From Actinacidiphila guanduensis (GTDB lineage: Bacteria; Actinomycetota; Actinomycetes; Streptomycetales; Streptomycetaceae), in contig NZ_FNIE01000005.1 of the NCBI RefSeq assembly GCF_900103985.1, positions 186,001 to 250,000 on the forward strand: a stretch of 64,000 nucleotides of DNA, read 5' to 3'. A program made the position numbers and the translations under genes. This document shows, piece after piece, positions 34,056 through 43,695 of the stretch; within the stretch, counting starts at the first letter, position 1; every line of letters begins with the position of its first letter. A model generated the notes under the pieces. That model did no database searches. It saw only the letters and a list, made by a program, of their open reading frames with translations, and was not told the DNA's origin.

Positions 34056-35330
34056 CTAAGAGGCGAGGTCGCGGAGTGCCGCTGCCGCCGCTCGGCGCGC
34101 CGAGCGGAGGGCGCCCTGGAGGGTGGACGTGTCGCGGTGGTCGCCGCAGACGTAGAGGCCCGACAGGAGGCGGACCGGGCGGCGCAGGTCGTGGGGCGCC
34201 GGCATCGCCGGGATCGCGTCGGCGGAGGTGTGCAGGGCGAGCAGGTCCCAGGCGTCGGTGGCGGCGTCGTAGAGCTCGGCCAGGTGCGCCCGTATCGCCT
34301 TGTCCCGCGTCTCGGCGGTGCCGTCCGGCAGCGCGCCCAGGATCACGGAGGTGATGAGCGTACGGCCCGCGGGCCCACGCGTGGGGTCCACCGAGGACGC
34401 GGCGTACGTGTACGCCACCGGCCCCGTACGGTCCGCGTCCAGGACCAGGACCGGCTCCCGCACGGGCGGCACCGGAGCCGCGTGGTGGACCACCGTGACC
34501 TGATGACAGTCCGGCACCCGCAGCCCCGGCAGCAGCACCCCCGCCGTACGTGCGTCGGTGGCCACCACGACCGCCCGGCACGGGAGTTGGGCCCCGTCCG
34601 CGGTGTGCACACCGTTCGCGGCCACCCGGTCTGCCCGCACCCCGAGCCGTACCGTCCCGGCCGGCAGCGCCGCGGCCAGCCGCTCCGGCACCGCGGCGGC
34701 GCCGCCTGCCGGCAGGCAGGTGCGGCCGCGGGCGTATCCGCGCAGCACCACCTCGGCCACCCGGCTGGACGTGCCGAGCCCGGGGTCGCCGAGCAGCGCG
34801 GACAGCAGCGGCCGCAGGAACACCTCGACGGTACGCGGCGCGAAGCCCCGCCCGGTCAGCGCCAGTGCCGTCGCGGTCTCCGGGCGGGCGGCCAGCCGGT
34901 CGGCGCAGGCGGCCGCGAGCCGGTCCGGGGCGGTGCCGAAGCGGGCCCGGTCGAACGGCGAACCCAGCGGCGCCCGCGCGGAGTTGAACGCCGCCCTGGC
35001 GGTCCGCGGATCGCCGACGCGGTGCCCGCGGCCCGCCGTACGCAGCAGCAGCCCTGGGGCGAGCGGGGCCAGCGGCAGGTCCCGCAGGCCCGGCAGCCGC
35101 CGCAGTTCGGGCACCGCGCTGTTGACCAGTTGCGGGCCGCGGTCGAGCCGGAAGCCGTCCACGGTGTCGGTGGCCATCCGCCCGCCGACCCGGTCCGCCG
35201 CCTCCAGCACGGTGACCCGCAGGCCCCCGTCGAGCAGATGGTGCGCGGCGGCCAGCCCGGCGAGGCCGGCGCCGACGACGATCACATCCGTGGCCGTCGC
35301 CACGCCCTTCGCGCGTGCAGGTGAGAGCAC
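34056..35330 (-). CDS. FAD-dependent amine-oxidase-like protein
   Basis: A 424-aa flavoprotein of the protoporphyrinogen-oxidase/phytoene-desaturase type. The dinucleotide-binding motif DVIVVGAGLAGLAAAHHL and the second FAD motif VTVLEAADRVGGRMATDT are at the N-terminus; the C-terminal FAD motif is LSGLYVCGDHRDTSTLQGAL. GTG 35330 gives the start behind GGGGAGGGG; GTG 35303 would give a start at the core (VATATDVIVVG). It converges with the glycosylase gene. Substrate unknown. Confidence 0.85.
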   Translation of the reverse strand: MLSPARAKGVATATDVIVVGAGLAGLAAAHHLLDGGLRVTVLEAADRVGGRMATDTVDGFRLDRGPQLVNSAVPELRRLPGLRDLPLAPLAPGLLLRTAGRGHRVGDPRTARAAFNSARAPLGSPFDRARFGTAPDRLAAACADRLAARPETATALALTGRGFAPRTVEVFLRPLLSALLGDPGLGTSSRVAEVVLRGYARGRTCLPAGGAAAVPERLAAALPAGTVRLGVRADRVAANGVHTADGAQLPCRAVVVATDARTAGVLLPGLRVPDCHQVTVVHHAAPVPPVREPVLVLDADRTGPVAYTYAASSVDPTRGPAGRTLITSVILGALPDGTAETRDKAIRAHLAELYDAATDAWDLLALHTSADAIPAMPAPHDLRRPVRLLSGLYVCGDHRDTSTLQGALRSARRAAAAALRDLAS

Positions 35331-36058
35331 AGTGCCCCTCCCCGAAGTCGGGTTCCGTTCCCCGCTCGCGTCATGGCGCAGGACCTGGCACGGCGCTCCC
35401 GTGCGGCGGTCGCGTCCACGACGTGCCGCCCGGCAGACCCCGACGTGCGCGCCCCACCACACGCTGGTAGAGGTCATGCCCTCATCAAAGCCAAACGATG
35501 CGGGTCGCACCGTCCCCTTTCGGCCCTTTACGGCCCTGCCTCCGCCGGCTCCCCGCCAGACGGCTGCCGCCGGGGTACGGAGGTGGTCGCTGGGGCGAGT
35601 GCGGGGAGTTGGGGGTGCGGGTACGCGCTGTACGGGTGCCGCCGGGGGTACGGGGAGCGGGGCTGGAGCAAGGGGAGAGAGCCGAGCGGGTACGGGGAGC
35701 GGTGGGTACGGCCCGTACGGTTATCGCCGGGGGTACGGGGGTGGGTGCTCGGGCGAGTGGGGGAGTCGGGCGGTTACGGGGGACGGGTGCTACGGGCTGT
35801 ACGGGTGCCGCCGGGCGCACAGGGAGCGGTGGGCACGGCCGATACGGTTGCCGCAGGGATGTACGGGGAGTGGGCGCTGGGGCGAGTCGAGCGGGTACGG
35901 GGAGCGGCTAATACGACCCGTACCGTTGTCGCCGGTTCGCCGGTTCGCCGGATCGCCCGGCTGCGGCGGCAGGTCGTGCGGCGGGTGTGCCGCCTTCGCC
36001 GCTTCGGCGCTCCGCGAGCCGCGCTCCCGGCCGCCCCCCACCGGCCACCGGCCCTCGT
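35331..36058. repeat. Intergenic region with repeats of a GTACGG / CCGCCGGGGGTACGG motif
   Basis: About 730 bases without a convincing gene. From 35620 to 35930 copies of TACGGGTGCCGCCGGG followed by GTACGGGGAGCGG recur, spaced irregularly (roughly 60-120 bases). In one + frame they would spell YGCRRGYGERW-like units, but the frame runs on into the antisense of the next gene, so I treat it as a repeat tract and not as a protein. Confidence 0.5.
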
Positions 36059-36964
36059 TCAGACCCTGTTGCGCGGGGGCAGGGCCGCCCGGATCGCGTC
36101 GTCGATGCCCGGGTGGGTGAACGTGAAGCCCGACTCCAGCAGGCGCTTCGGACGCACCCGCTGGCTGGCCAGCACGTCGCCCGCGAACTCGCCGAGCACG
36201 GCCCGCAGGGCGAAGCCCGGTACCGGGAACACCGCGGGACGCTTCAGCACGCGGCCCATCGCCGCCGTGATCTCGCGGTTCGTCAGCGGCTCGGGTGCGG
36301 TGATGTTCACCGGTCCGGAGAGCGCGGGGGTGTCGATGGCGTGCCGCAGCGCCGCCACTTCGTCGGCCAGCGAGACGTAGCTCCAGAACTGGCGGCCGTC
36401 GCCGATCCGCCCGCCGAGCCCGGCCCGGAAGATCGGGAAGAGGGCCCCCCAGGCGCCGCCGCCCGCGGCCACCACCAGGCCGGTACGGGCGTGGACGGTG
36501 CGGATGCCGGCCGCGCGCGCCGGGTCGGCCGCGGCCTCCCACGCCTGGACCAGCTCGGCGATGAAGCCGCGGCCGGCCGGGCTGTCCTCGTCCACCGCGT
36601 CCTCGCCGGTCTCGCCGTAGAAGCCGATGGCGCTGCCGGCGACGAAGACGCGCGGCTTTTCGTCGAGGCCGGCGATGGCGCGGGCGAGCGTCGCCGTGCC
36701 CTCCACGCGGCTGTCCCACAGCACCTTCTTGCGCGCGGCATTCCACCGCCGCGCCGCTATCGGGGCGCCCGCCAGGTTGACGACGGCCTCGCAGCCCTCC
36801 AGCGCGCCCGGCGCCACGGTGCCCTCGGCGGGGTCCCAGCGGGCCTCTCCCGGGCCGCGCGGCTCCCTGCGCACAAGGGCCACGACCTCATGCCCGTCGG
36901 CGGTGAGCGAGGCGGTGAGCGCGGAACCGATCAGCCCGGAGGCGCCGCTGACTGCGATACGCAT
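36059..36964 (-). CDS. TIGR01777-family epimerase (SDR-like)
   Basis: A 301-aa NAD(P)-binding protein of the YfcH/TIGR01777 type. It starts MRIAVSGASGLIGSAL, a GxxGxxG motif, with the family markers VVNLAGAPI, RWNAARKKVLWDSRV, GSAIGFYG and ESG near the C-terminus. ATG 36964 is the family-like start; ATG 36973 adds three residues. The domain is used in plastid and bacterial division-associated proteins, but no reaction has been proven. No close operon partner. Confidence 0.92.
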   Translation of the reverse strand: MRIAVSGASGLIGSALTASLTADGHEVVALVRREPRGPGEARWDPAEGTVAPGALEGCEAVVNLAGAPIAARRWNAARKKVLWDSRVEGTATLARAIAGLDEKPRVFVAGSAIGFYGETGEDAVDEDSPAGRGFIAELVQAWEAAADPARAAGIRTVHARTGLVVAAGGGAWGALFPIFRAGLGGRIGDGRQFWSYVSLADEVAALRHAIDTPALSGPVNITAPEPLTNREITAAMGRVLKRPAVFPVPGFALRAVLGEFAGDVLASQRVRPKRLLESGFTFTHPGIDDAIRAALPPRNRV

Positions 36965-37376
36965 GGCCGCCATTATCTACGGCCGGGCCCGCACCGGCGC
37001 ACTGACGCGCCTTCCCCTGGGCGCGGCTGCAGGGACCGCGCCGGCGTCGGTTCGGCCGGCGGCCCCTTTTCTCCTCGCGCGCGGTGGCGGGGTCCGGGTC
37101 GGCGTCGGCCGCCGTTCCCCGCCCGCGCGGCCGCGGGCCCGGACCGGCCACCGGAAGCGCCACCCAGAGCTGCGGGCCCGGACAGACGCCGGTGCCGACC
37201 GGTAGCCGCCGGAGGTGCGGGCCGGGGCTGCCGCCCGAGCTGACCCAAAACCCCACCCGGACCCGCCGCGGACGGGTCACCGGGAGTGCCACCCGGACCC
37301 GCCACCCGAAACCCCACCCGGACCCGCCGTCGGGAAACCGCCGCCCCGGACGGACCCGCCGCCCCGGGCCGAGCGG
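36965..37376. repeat. Intergenic region with three copies of CCACCCGGACCCGCC
   Basis: 412 bases between two leftward genes. The 15-mer CCACCCGGACCCGCC occurs at 37253-37267, 37289-37303 and 37314-37328. The rest is very GC rich and holds no supported gene. Confidence 0.5.
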
Positions 37377-37892
37377 CTAGCCGAACCGCTCCCACAGTTG
37401 CGGGAACCGTTCCGCCATCGCCTGCTCGTCGTCCAGGTCCAGCCGCTCGCCCGCCGGGGTGTCCTGCGGGTCGAGGTCGAGGTCGGGCAGCCGCAGGCCG
37501 GTGAGCTGCTCGTGGGCCTCGTCGGCGGCGTACCCGAGGTCCTCGGCGTCGCCGTCGGCCTCGGGGTCGAAGTCGGGGAGGAGGGTGGCGAGGTCGTCGG
37601 GGGAGTGCAGGGCGCCCTCGAAGACGTGCCGGCCCTGGCCGATCAGCCAGCAGCGGAAGTAGTCGAAGGCTTCCTCGTCGGCGCCGCCGAGCAGGATGTC
37701 GGCCGCGCCCCACAGGTCCCAGCGGAAGGCACGGTGGAACCGCGTCTCGAAGTGGCGGGCGAAGTCCACGACGGCCTCGGGGTCGTCGAGCTCGACCAGC
37801 CGCTCCACGACCGCGTCGGCCTGCTCCTCGGGGTCGCCGTCGGCCGCCTCGCGGGCGCTGTCGACGATCTCCCAGAACTCCGTCTCGTCCAT
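37377..37892 (-). CDS. DUF4240 protein
   Basis: A 171-aa, very acidic cytosolic protein. The N-terminus MDETEFWEIVDSAR and the later FRWDLWGAADILLGGADEEAFDYFRCWLIGQG match the DUF4240 family, found in bacterial polymorphic-toxin immunity and housekeeping contexts. ATG 37892 begins the family match; GGGAAG lies upstream. It has its own transcript: aceE lies upstream across a terminator. Function unknown. Confidence 0.85.
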   Translation of the reverse strand: MDETEFWEIVDSAREAADGDPEEQADAVVERLVELDDPEAVVDFARHFETRFHRAFRWDLWGAADILLGGADEEAFDYFRCWLIGQGRHVFEGALHSPDDLATLLPDFDPEADGDAEDLGYAADEAHEQLTGLRLPDLDLDPQDTPAGERLDLDDEQAMAERFPQLWERFG

Positions 37893-37991
37893 CACCCGTA
37901 CAGCTTCCCGCCCCGCCCCGCCGATCGCACCCCCCAACCCCCCGGGGGAGGTACGGCATCGGGCGCCAGGTTGCCGAAACCCGACAAACAG

Positions 37992-38038
37992 AAAAAAAGG
38001 GAGGCCGCCGTCCCGTCGTGGAACGGCGGCCCCTTTTT
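37992..38038 (-). terminator. Intrinsic terminator of aceE (works on both strands)
   Basis: GGCCGCCGT pairs with ACGGCGGCC around an 11-base loop, with AAAAAAA on the left and TTTTT on the right, so the leftward aceE transcript ends in a U tract. Located about 105 bases past the aceE stop. Confidence 0.85.
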
Positions 38039-38141
38039 CGGCGTCACAAAGCAGCCGCGCCACCGCCCGGCAGGACCGCGGCGCCCGTACGTGCGGCGGG
38101 GAGCGCGTGCTCCCCGCCGGCCGCAGGGGCCGCCGCGGACC

Positions 38142-40811
38142 TCACAGGCCGTAGCGCGTGGCGGCTTCCTTGACCGTCTGCGGCTTGACCTCGCCGCGGC
38201 GGGCGAGCGCCGCCAGCGCGTGCACGACCACCGACTGCGGGTCCACGCCGAAGTGCCGGCGGGCCGCGTCACGGGTGTCGGACAGGCCGAAGCCGTCGGT
38301 GCCCAGGGAGGTCCAGTCCTGCTCCACCCAGGGCGCGATCTGGTCCGGCACGGCCCGCATCCAGTCGCTGACCGCGAGCACCGGGCCAGGCGCCCCGGCC
38401 AGCGCGCGGGTCACGTACGGGGTGCGGTCCTCGCCGTGCAGCCGGGCCGCGTCGCACTCCATGGCCTCGCGCCGCAGCTCGGTCCAGGAAGGGGCCGACC
38501 ACACGTCGGCGGCCACCCCCCACTCCTCGGCCAGGATCCGCTGCGCGTCCAGCACCCAGTGGATCGCGGTGCCCGAGGCGAGCAGCTGGATCCGCGGGGC
38601 GTCGGGCGCGGCCGCCTGCGCCGCCTGGTAGCGGTACAGGCCCTTGAGGATGCCCTCCTCCACGCCCGCGGGCATGGCCGGCTGCACCTTCGGCTCGTTG
38701 TAGACCGTCAGGTAGTAGAAGACGTCCTCGGCGTCGGGACCGTACATCCGCCGCAGGCCCTCGCGGACGATCACCGCGACCTCGTAGGCGAACGCCGGGT
38801 CGTAGGAGATCGCCGCCGGGTTGGTGGAGGCGAGCAGGTGCGAGTGGCCGTCGGCGTGCTGCAGGCCCTCGCCGGTCATCGTGGTGCGGCCCGCGGTGGC
38901 GCCGATGACGAAGCCGCGGCCCAACTGGTCGGCGAGCGCCCAGAACTGGTCGGCGGTGCGCTGGAACCCGAACATCGAGTAGAAGATGTAGAACGGGATC
39001 ATCGGCTCGCCGTGGGTGGCGTACGAGGTGGCGGCCGCGGTGAAGTCGGCGAGCGAACCGGCCTCGGTGATCCCCTCGTTGAGGATCTGGCCGTCCTTCG
39101 CCTCCTTGTAGTACAGCAGTTGGTCGCGGTCGACCGGGTCGTAGGTCTGGCCCTTGGGCGAGTACAGGCCCGCGGACGGGAACAGCGACTCCATGCCGAA
39201 GGTGCGGGCCTCGTCGGGCACGACCGGCACCCAGCGGCGCCCGGTCTCCTTCTCCCGCATCAGGTCCTTCACCAGGCGGACGAACGCCATGGTGGTGGCG
39301 ATCTCCTGGCCGCCCGAGCCCTTCTGCAGCGCCTGGAACGGCTTGTCGCCCGGCTGCGGCAGCGGTTTGGGGACGACCGTGCGGGCCGGGGCCGGGCCGC
39401 CGAGGGCCGCGCGGCGCTCGCGCAGGTAGCGCACCTCGGGGGAGTCCGGGCCCGGGTGCCAGTACGGCACGGTGTCGCCGGCGAGCGCGCTGTCCGGGAT
39501 GGGCAGCTCCAGCAGGTCGCGCATGGCGCGGAACTGCTCGCCGGTGAGCTTCTTCATCTGGTGGTTGGCGTTGCGCGACTCGAAGTGCGAGCCGAGCGTC
39601 CAGCCCTTGACGGTCTGGGCGAGGATCACCGTGGGCGCGCCCTTGTGCGCCATGGCGGCGGCGTAGGCCGCGTACACCTTGCGCGGCTCGTGCCCGGCGC
39701 GGGAGGACTGGAAGAGCTCCAGCAGCTTGGCGTCGGTCAGCCCGGTCGCCAGGGTGCGCAAGGAGGCGTCGGCGCCGAAGAAGTGGTCGCGGATGTAGGC
39801 CGCGTCGCGGGTGGCGTAGGTCTGGAACTGCGCGTCGGGGGTGAGCCGCAGCCGGCGCAGCAGCGCCCCGTCGGTGTCCTTGGCGATCACCTCGTCCCAG
39901 GCCTGTCCCCACAACGCCTTGACGACGTTCCAGCCGGCCGCGCGGAACTGGGCCTCCAGCTCCTGCACGATCTTGAAGTTGGGGCGGACCGGGCCGTCCA
40001 GGCGCTGCAGGTTGCAGTTGATGACGAAGGTGAGGTTGTCCAGCTCCTCGCGGGCGGCCAGCGCCAGGGCGGCCGTCGACTCCGGCTCGTCCATCTCGCC
40101 GTCGCCGAGGAAGGCCCACACGTGCGAGCCGGAGGTGTCCTTGATGCCGCGGTGCTCCAGGTAGCGGTTGAAGCGCGCCTGGTAGATCGCCGACAGCGGG
40201 CCGAGGCCCATGGAGACGGTGGGGAACTCCCACAGCCAGGGCAGCCGGCGCGGGTGCGGGTAGGACGGCAGGCCCTGGCCGCCGGCCTCCTGGCGGAAGT
40301 GGTCCAGGTGGGCCTCGGTGAGCCGGCCCTCCAGGAAGGCGCGGGCGTAGATGCCCGGCGACGCGTGGCCCTGCAGGTAGAGCTGGTCGCCGCTCCCGTC
40401 ACCCTCCTTGCCGCGGAAGAAGTGCTGGAAGCCGGTCTCGTAGAGCCAGGCCGCCGAGGCGAAGGTGGCGATGTGGCCGCCCAGGCCGAGTTTGCTGCCG
40501 CGCGTCACCATGGCGGCCGCGTTCCAGCGGTTCCAGGCGGTGATGCGGGCCTCCATCGCCTCGTCGCCCGGGTAGGCGGGCTCGGCGGCGGTGGGGATGG
40601 TGTTGATGTAGTCGGTCTCCAGGGGAGACGGCATCGACGCCTGGCCCTCAGCGCTCTCCAGGGTGCGGCGCATCAGGTACGCGGCGCGGTGCGGTCCCGC
40701 CGCCTTGGTGACCGCGGCGAGCGATTCGCGCCACTCCGCGGTCTCCTCGGGGTCGAGGTCGGGGATCTGGTCGAGCTGGCCCGGCCGGGTCTGGCCTACG
40801 GCGTCAGGCAT
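38142..40811 (-). CDS. aceE: Pyruvate dehydrogenase E1 (homodimeric, thiamine diphosphate)
   Basis: Decarboxylates pyruvate and acylates the lipoyl groups of E2. The 889-aa product is of the homodimeric E1p class used by actinobacteria. The thiamine diphosphate motif begins [10 protein letters not shown] and ends in [14 protein letters not shown] (GDG-n-N). Further family markers: [17 protein letters not shown] YINTIPT near residue 70, [16 protein letters not shown] and the substrate loop [11 protein letters not shown] 40811 has GGAAGG upstream. A GntR regulator lies 227 bases upstream and E2 and lpdA follow within 5 kb, so all three PDH functions are in this block. Confidence 0.97.
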   Translation of the reverse strand: MPDAVGQTRPGQLDQIPDLDPEETAEWRESLAAVTKAAGPHRAAYLMRRTLESAEGQASMPSPLETDYINTIPTAAEPAYPGDEAMEARITAWNRWNAAAMVTRGSKLGLGGHIATFASAAWLYETGFQHFFRGKEGDGSGDQLYLQGHASPGIYARAFLEGRLTEAHLDHFRQEAGGQGLPSYPHPRRLPWLWEFPTVSMGLGPLSAIYQARFNRYLEHRGIKDTSGSHVWAFLGDGEMDEPESTAALALAAREELDNLTFVINCNLQRLDGPVRPNFKIVQELEAQFRAAGWNVVKALWGQAWDEVIAKDTDGALLRRLRLTPDAQFQTYATRDAAYIRDHFFGADASLRTLATGLTDAKLLELFQSSRAGHEPRKVYAAYAAAMAHKGAPTVILAQTVKGWTLGSHFESRNANHQMKKLTGEQFRAMRDLLELPIPDSALAGDTVPYWHPGPDSPEVRYLRERRAALGGPAPARTVVPKPLPQPGDKPFQALQKGSGGQEIATTMAFVRLVKDLMREKETGRRWVPVVPDEARTFGMESLFPSAGLYSPKGQTYDPVDRDQLLYYKEAKDGQILNEGITEAGSLADFTAAATSYATHGEPMIPFYIFYSMFGFQRTADQFWALADQLGRGFVIGATAGRTTMTGEGLQHADGHSHLLASTNPAAISYDPAFAYEVAVIVREGLRRMYGPDAEDVFYYLTVYNEPKVQPAMPAGVEEGILKGLYRYQAAQAAAPDAPRIQLLASGTAIHWVLDAQRILAEEWGVAADVWSAPSWTELRREAMECDAARLHGEDRTPYVTRALAGAPGPVLAVSDWMRAVPDQIAPWVEQDWTSLGTDGFGLSDTRDAARRHFGVDPQSVVVHALAALARRGEVKPQTVKEAATRYGL

Positions 40812-40906
40812 GGGTGTGCCGCCTTCCGGACGAAGGGAGGGGTGGGAACTTACGAGTCGGGCACGACAGGGTGAGCTCCCCACCGGTCGACGGTACGCCC
40901 CGATCG

Positions 40907-40918
40907 ATGATCGATCAA
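40907..40918. promoter_or_regulatory. Candidate operator between the GntR gene and aceE
   Basis: TGATCGATCA (40908-40917) is a perfect palindrome, overlapping CGATCGATGATCGATC, about 100 bases before the aceE start. Its place between a FadR-type GntR gene and aceE suggests a binding site for that regulator. Confidence 0.3.
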
Positions 40919-41038
40919 TGGTCGTCCGGACGCTTTTCCGAAGTCGGCACACCGTGCCAGCCTTCAGGGCACGCGGTGTCAGTAGGGGTGGGCCTTCGAA
41001 TCAGCGGGCGCGGTCCCCTCCGCGGCTGCCGATCCCGG

Positions 41039-41677
41039 TCACACTTGGGGGGCGCAGCTCAGCACGTGGGCCTTGATCAGGTCGGTGATCGCCGGATCGG
41101 CCCGCACGAAGGCGTCCACGATCTCCTGGTGCTCCTCGGCGTACGCCCGCGGCGCCGGGCTCAGCCAGCGGATCGACAGCGTCGTCCACACCTCGATGCC
41201 GAGCGACTCCCAGCTGTGCAGCAGCACCGCGTTCCCGGCCGCCCGCACCAGCTCGTGGTGGAAGGCGACGGTGTGCCGGACCTGCGCCTCGCCGTCCAGC
41301 TCGGCGTCGGCCGCCCGCAGCGCGGCCACCTCGCGCTCCAGCGCCGAGGGGTCGGCGGCCAGGCGGACCGCGGCCAGCTCGGCCGCGACCTGTTCCAGGC
41401 CGGCCCGCACCGGATAGCTCTCCTTGAGGTCGGCCGGGGTCAGGCTGCGCACCCGCACGCCCTTGTTGGGCGCGGAGTCGATCAGCCGCAGCGCCTCCAG
41501 CTCCCGCAGCGCCTCGCGGACCGGGGTCTGGCTGACCTCCAGCTCCACCGCGATCCGCCGCTCCACGATCCGCTCGCCCGGCTTCCACCGTCCGCTGACG
41601 ATGCCTTCGAGAATGTGCTCGCGGATCTGCTCGCGCAGGCTGTGCACGACCAGATGAGGGGCGGCGGCAGAGGCCAT
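41039..41677 (-). CDS. GntR-family (FadR/FCD subfamily) transcriptional regulator
   Basis: A 212-aa regulator. The N-terminal winged helix has SLREQIREHILEGIVSGRWKPGERIVERRIAVELEVSQTPVREALRELEALRLI, the standard GntR pattern. The FCD ligand-binding domain follows, with the metal-binding type residues (D and H) in HTVAFHHELVRAAGN. ATG 41677 has AAGGAG eight bases upstream. Upstream of aceE on the same strand, it probably tunes pyruvate metabolism; the ligand is unknown. Confidence 0.93.
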   Translation of the reverse strand: MASAAAPHLVVHSLREQIREHILEGIVSGRWKPGERIVERRIAVELEVSQTPVREALRELEALRLIDSAPNKGVRVRSLTPADLKESYPVRAGLEQVAAELAAVRLAADPSALEREVAALRAADAELDGEAQVRHTVAFHHELVRAAGNAVLLHSWESLGIEVWTTLSIRWLSPAPRAYAEEHQEIVDAFVRADPAITDLIKAHVLSCAPQV

Positions 41678-41869
41678 GGGGCGCGCTCCTTCACTGTTGC
41701 GTGCCATAGACGATACGACGCGGAGGCAACGCTGCCTCCCCCGCGGCGGCCGCGGCCCTCGAACGGGGCGGCCTGTGCGAACAACGGCGGCGCCCCCGCA
41801 CCCGGCGGGCGGGGCGGGGGCGCTGCCTTGTCTCCGTGCGGCCGGGCAGCCTCGCGGCCGCCGGCCGGG

Positions 41870-43645
41870 TCACAGCCCGAGCTCGACCTCGAACTCGCCG
41901 GTCTCCAGGATCTCCTTGACCGCGGCCAGGTAGCGGGCGGCGTCGGCGCCGTCCACCAGCCGGTGGTCGTAGGACAGCGACAGGTACGTCATGTCCCGCA
42001 CGCCGATGACCGTGCCCTCGGCGGTCTCCACGACCACCGGGCGCTTGACGGTCGCGCCGATGCCGAGGATCGCCGCCTGGTTCGGCGGCACGATGACCGT
42101 GTCGAACAGGGCGCCGCGCGAACCGGTGTTGCTGATGGTGAAGGTCGCGCCGGCCAGGTCGTCCGGGGTGATCCTGCTGGCCCGGACGTTCGCCGCCAGC
42201 TCCGCCGTCTTCTTGGCGATGCCGGCGATGTTCAGGTCGCCCGCGCCCTTGATGACCGGGGTCATCAGGCCACGCTCGGAGTCCACCGCGATACCGATGT
42301 TCTCGGTGTCGAAGTAGGTGATCGTGCCCTCGTCCTCGTTGATGCGGGCGTTGATCACCGGGTGCGCCTTGAGCGCCTGCGCCGCGGCCTTGACGAAGAA
42401 CGGCATCGGCGAGAGCTTGACGCCCTCGCGGGCCGCGAAGGACTCCTTGGCCAGCCCGCGCAGCCGCATCAGCCGGGTGACGTCCACCTCGACCACGGTG
42501 GTCAGCTGCGCCTGCGAGTGCAGGGCCTTCATCATGTTCTCGCCGATGACCTTGCGCATCCGGGTCATCTTGACGGTCTGGCCGCGCAGCGGGGACACCT
42601 CGGGCGCCTTCGCCGGGGCCTTGGCCGGGGCAGCGGCCGCGGGGGCAGCTGCGGCGGCCTTGGCGGCCTCGGCGGCGGCGAGCACGTCCTGCTTGCGGAT
42701 GCGGCCGCCGACGCCGGTGCCCTGCACCGAGCCGAGGTCCACACCGCTCTCGGCGGCCAGCTTGCGCACCAGCGGGGTCACGTAGGCGGCCTCGCCACCG
42801 GAGCCGTTGACCGCCGAGACGGCCGGGGCTGCCGGGGCGGCGGCCTGCGGAGCCGGAGCGGCGGGGGCCGGGGCGGCAGGTGCCGGAGCCGGAGGCGCCG
42901 GGGCCGCGGCAGGAGCCGGCGGGGCCGCGGGAGCCCCGGCCTGGGGGGCGGGCGCAGCAGGCGCGGGAGCGGCGGCGGGCGCGGCACCGGCCGCACCGAC
43001 CACGGCGAGCTTCGCGCCGACCTCGGCCGTCTCGTCCTCCTGGACCAGGATCTCCAGCACCGTGCCGGAGACCGGCGACGGGATCTCGGTGTCGACCTTG
43101 TCGGTCGAGACCTCCAGCAGCGGCTCGTCGGCCTCGACGGTCTCGCCGACCGCCTTCAGCCAGCGGGTCACGGTGCCCTCGGTGACGGACTCGCCGAGCG
43201 CGGGCAGCACCACGTCGGTGCCGGCCGCGCCGGAGCTGCCCGCGGCCGCCTCGGCGGTCGGGGCCGGCGCCGGGGCGGGGGCCTCGGTGGACGGAACGGC
43301 GGCGGGCGCCTCGGGCGCGGCCGGAGCCGCGGGGGCCGGGGCGGCGGGCGCGGGAGCCGCCGGGGCGGCCTGCGCGGCCGGAGCGGCCGGGGCCGCGGGA
43401 GCGCCGGAGCCGTCGTCGATGACGGCCAGCTCGGCGCCGACCTCCACCGTCTCGTCCTCGGCGACCTTGATGGACGACAGGGTGCCGGAGGCGGGGGAGG
43501 GGATCTCGGTGTCGACCTTGTCCGTCGAGACCTCGAGCAGCGGCTCGTCGGCCTCGACGTGCTCACCCTCGGCCTTCAGCCAGCGGGTGACGGTGCCCTC
43601 GGTCACGCTCTCGCCGAGCGCCGGCAGGGTTACGGAAACCGCCAT
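41870..43645 (-). CDS. sucB: Dihydrolipoamide acyltransferase E2 (two lipoyl domains)
   Basis: Transfers acyl groups from lipoyl to CoA for pyruvate and 2-oxoglutarate dehydrogenases; actinobacteria often share one E2. The 591-aa protein has two lipoyl domains, each with [12 protein letters not shown] (K modified), about 30-60 and 160-190, each followed by a long Ala/Pro linker. Next come the E3-binding domain ([27 protein letters not shown]) and the catalytic domain with [16 protein letters not shown] near the end (H and D active). ATG 43645 lies 50 bases after the lpdA gene stop, so lpdA and sucB form an operon. Annotated sucB by convention; the actual substrate of the complex is not set by sequence. 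Confidence 0.93.
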   Translation of the reverse strand: MAVSVTLPALGESVTEGTVTRWLKAEGEHVEADEPLLEVSTDKVDTEIPSPASGTLSSIKVAEDETVEVGAELAVIDDGSGAPAAPAAPAAQAAPAAPAPAAPAPAAPAAPEAPAAVPSTEAPAPAPAPTAEAAAGSSGAAGTDVVLPALGESVTEGTVTRWLKAVGETVEADEPLLEVSTDKVDTEIPSPVSGTVLEILVQEDETAEVGAKLAVVGAAGAAPAAAPAPAAPAPQAGAPAAPPAPAAAPAPPAPAPAAPAPAAPAPQAAAPAAPAVSAVNGSGGEAAYVTPLVRKLAAESGVDLGSVQGTGVGGRIRKQDVLAAAEAAKAAAAAPAAAAPAKAPAKAPEVSPLRGQTVKMTRMRKVIGENMMKALHSQAQLTTVVEVDVTRLMRLRGLAKESFAAREGVKLSPMPFFVKAAAQALKAHPVINARINEDEGTITYFDTENIGIAVDSERGLMTPVIKGAGDLNIAGIAKKTAELAANVRASRITPDDLAGATFTISNTGSRGALFDTVIVPPNQAAILGIGATVKRPVVVETAEGTVIGVRDMTYLSLSYDHRLVDGADAARYLAAVKEILETGEFEVELGL

Positions 43646-43695
43646 GGTTGCGGTTACTCCTCACGATCTGTGCGGATGGGTGGCGTGTTCGAGGG

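Noticed and set aside
35373..36380. Long + strand open frame with YG-rich repeats
   Set aside because: It runs through a nucleotide repeat and then antisense to the conserved TIGR01777 gene; no start signal and no conserved domain.
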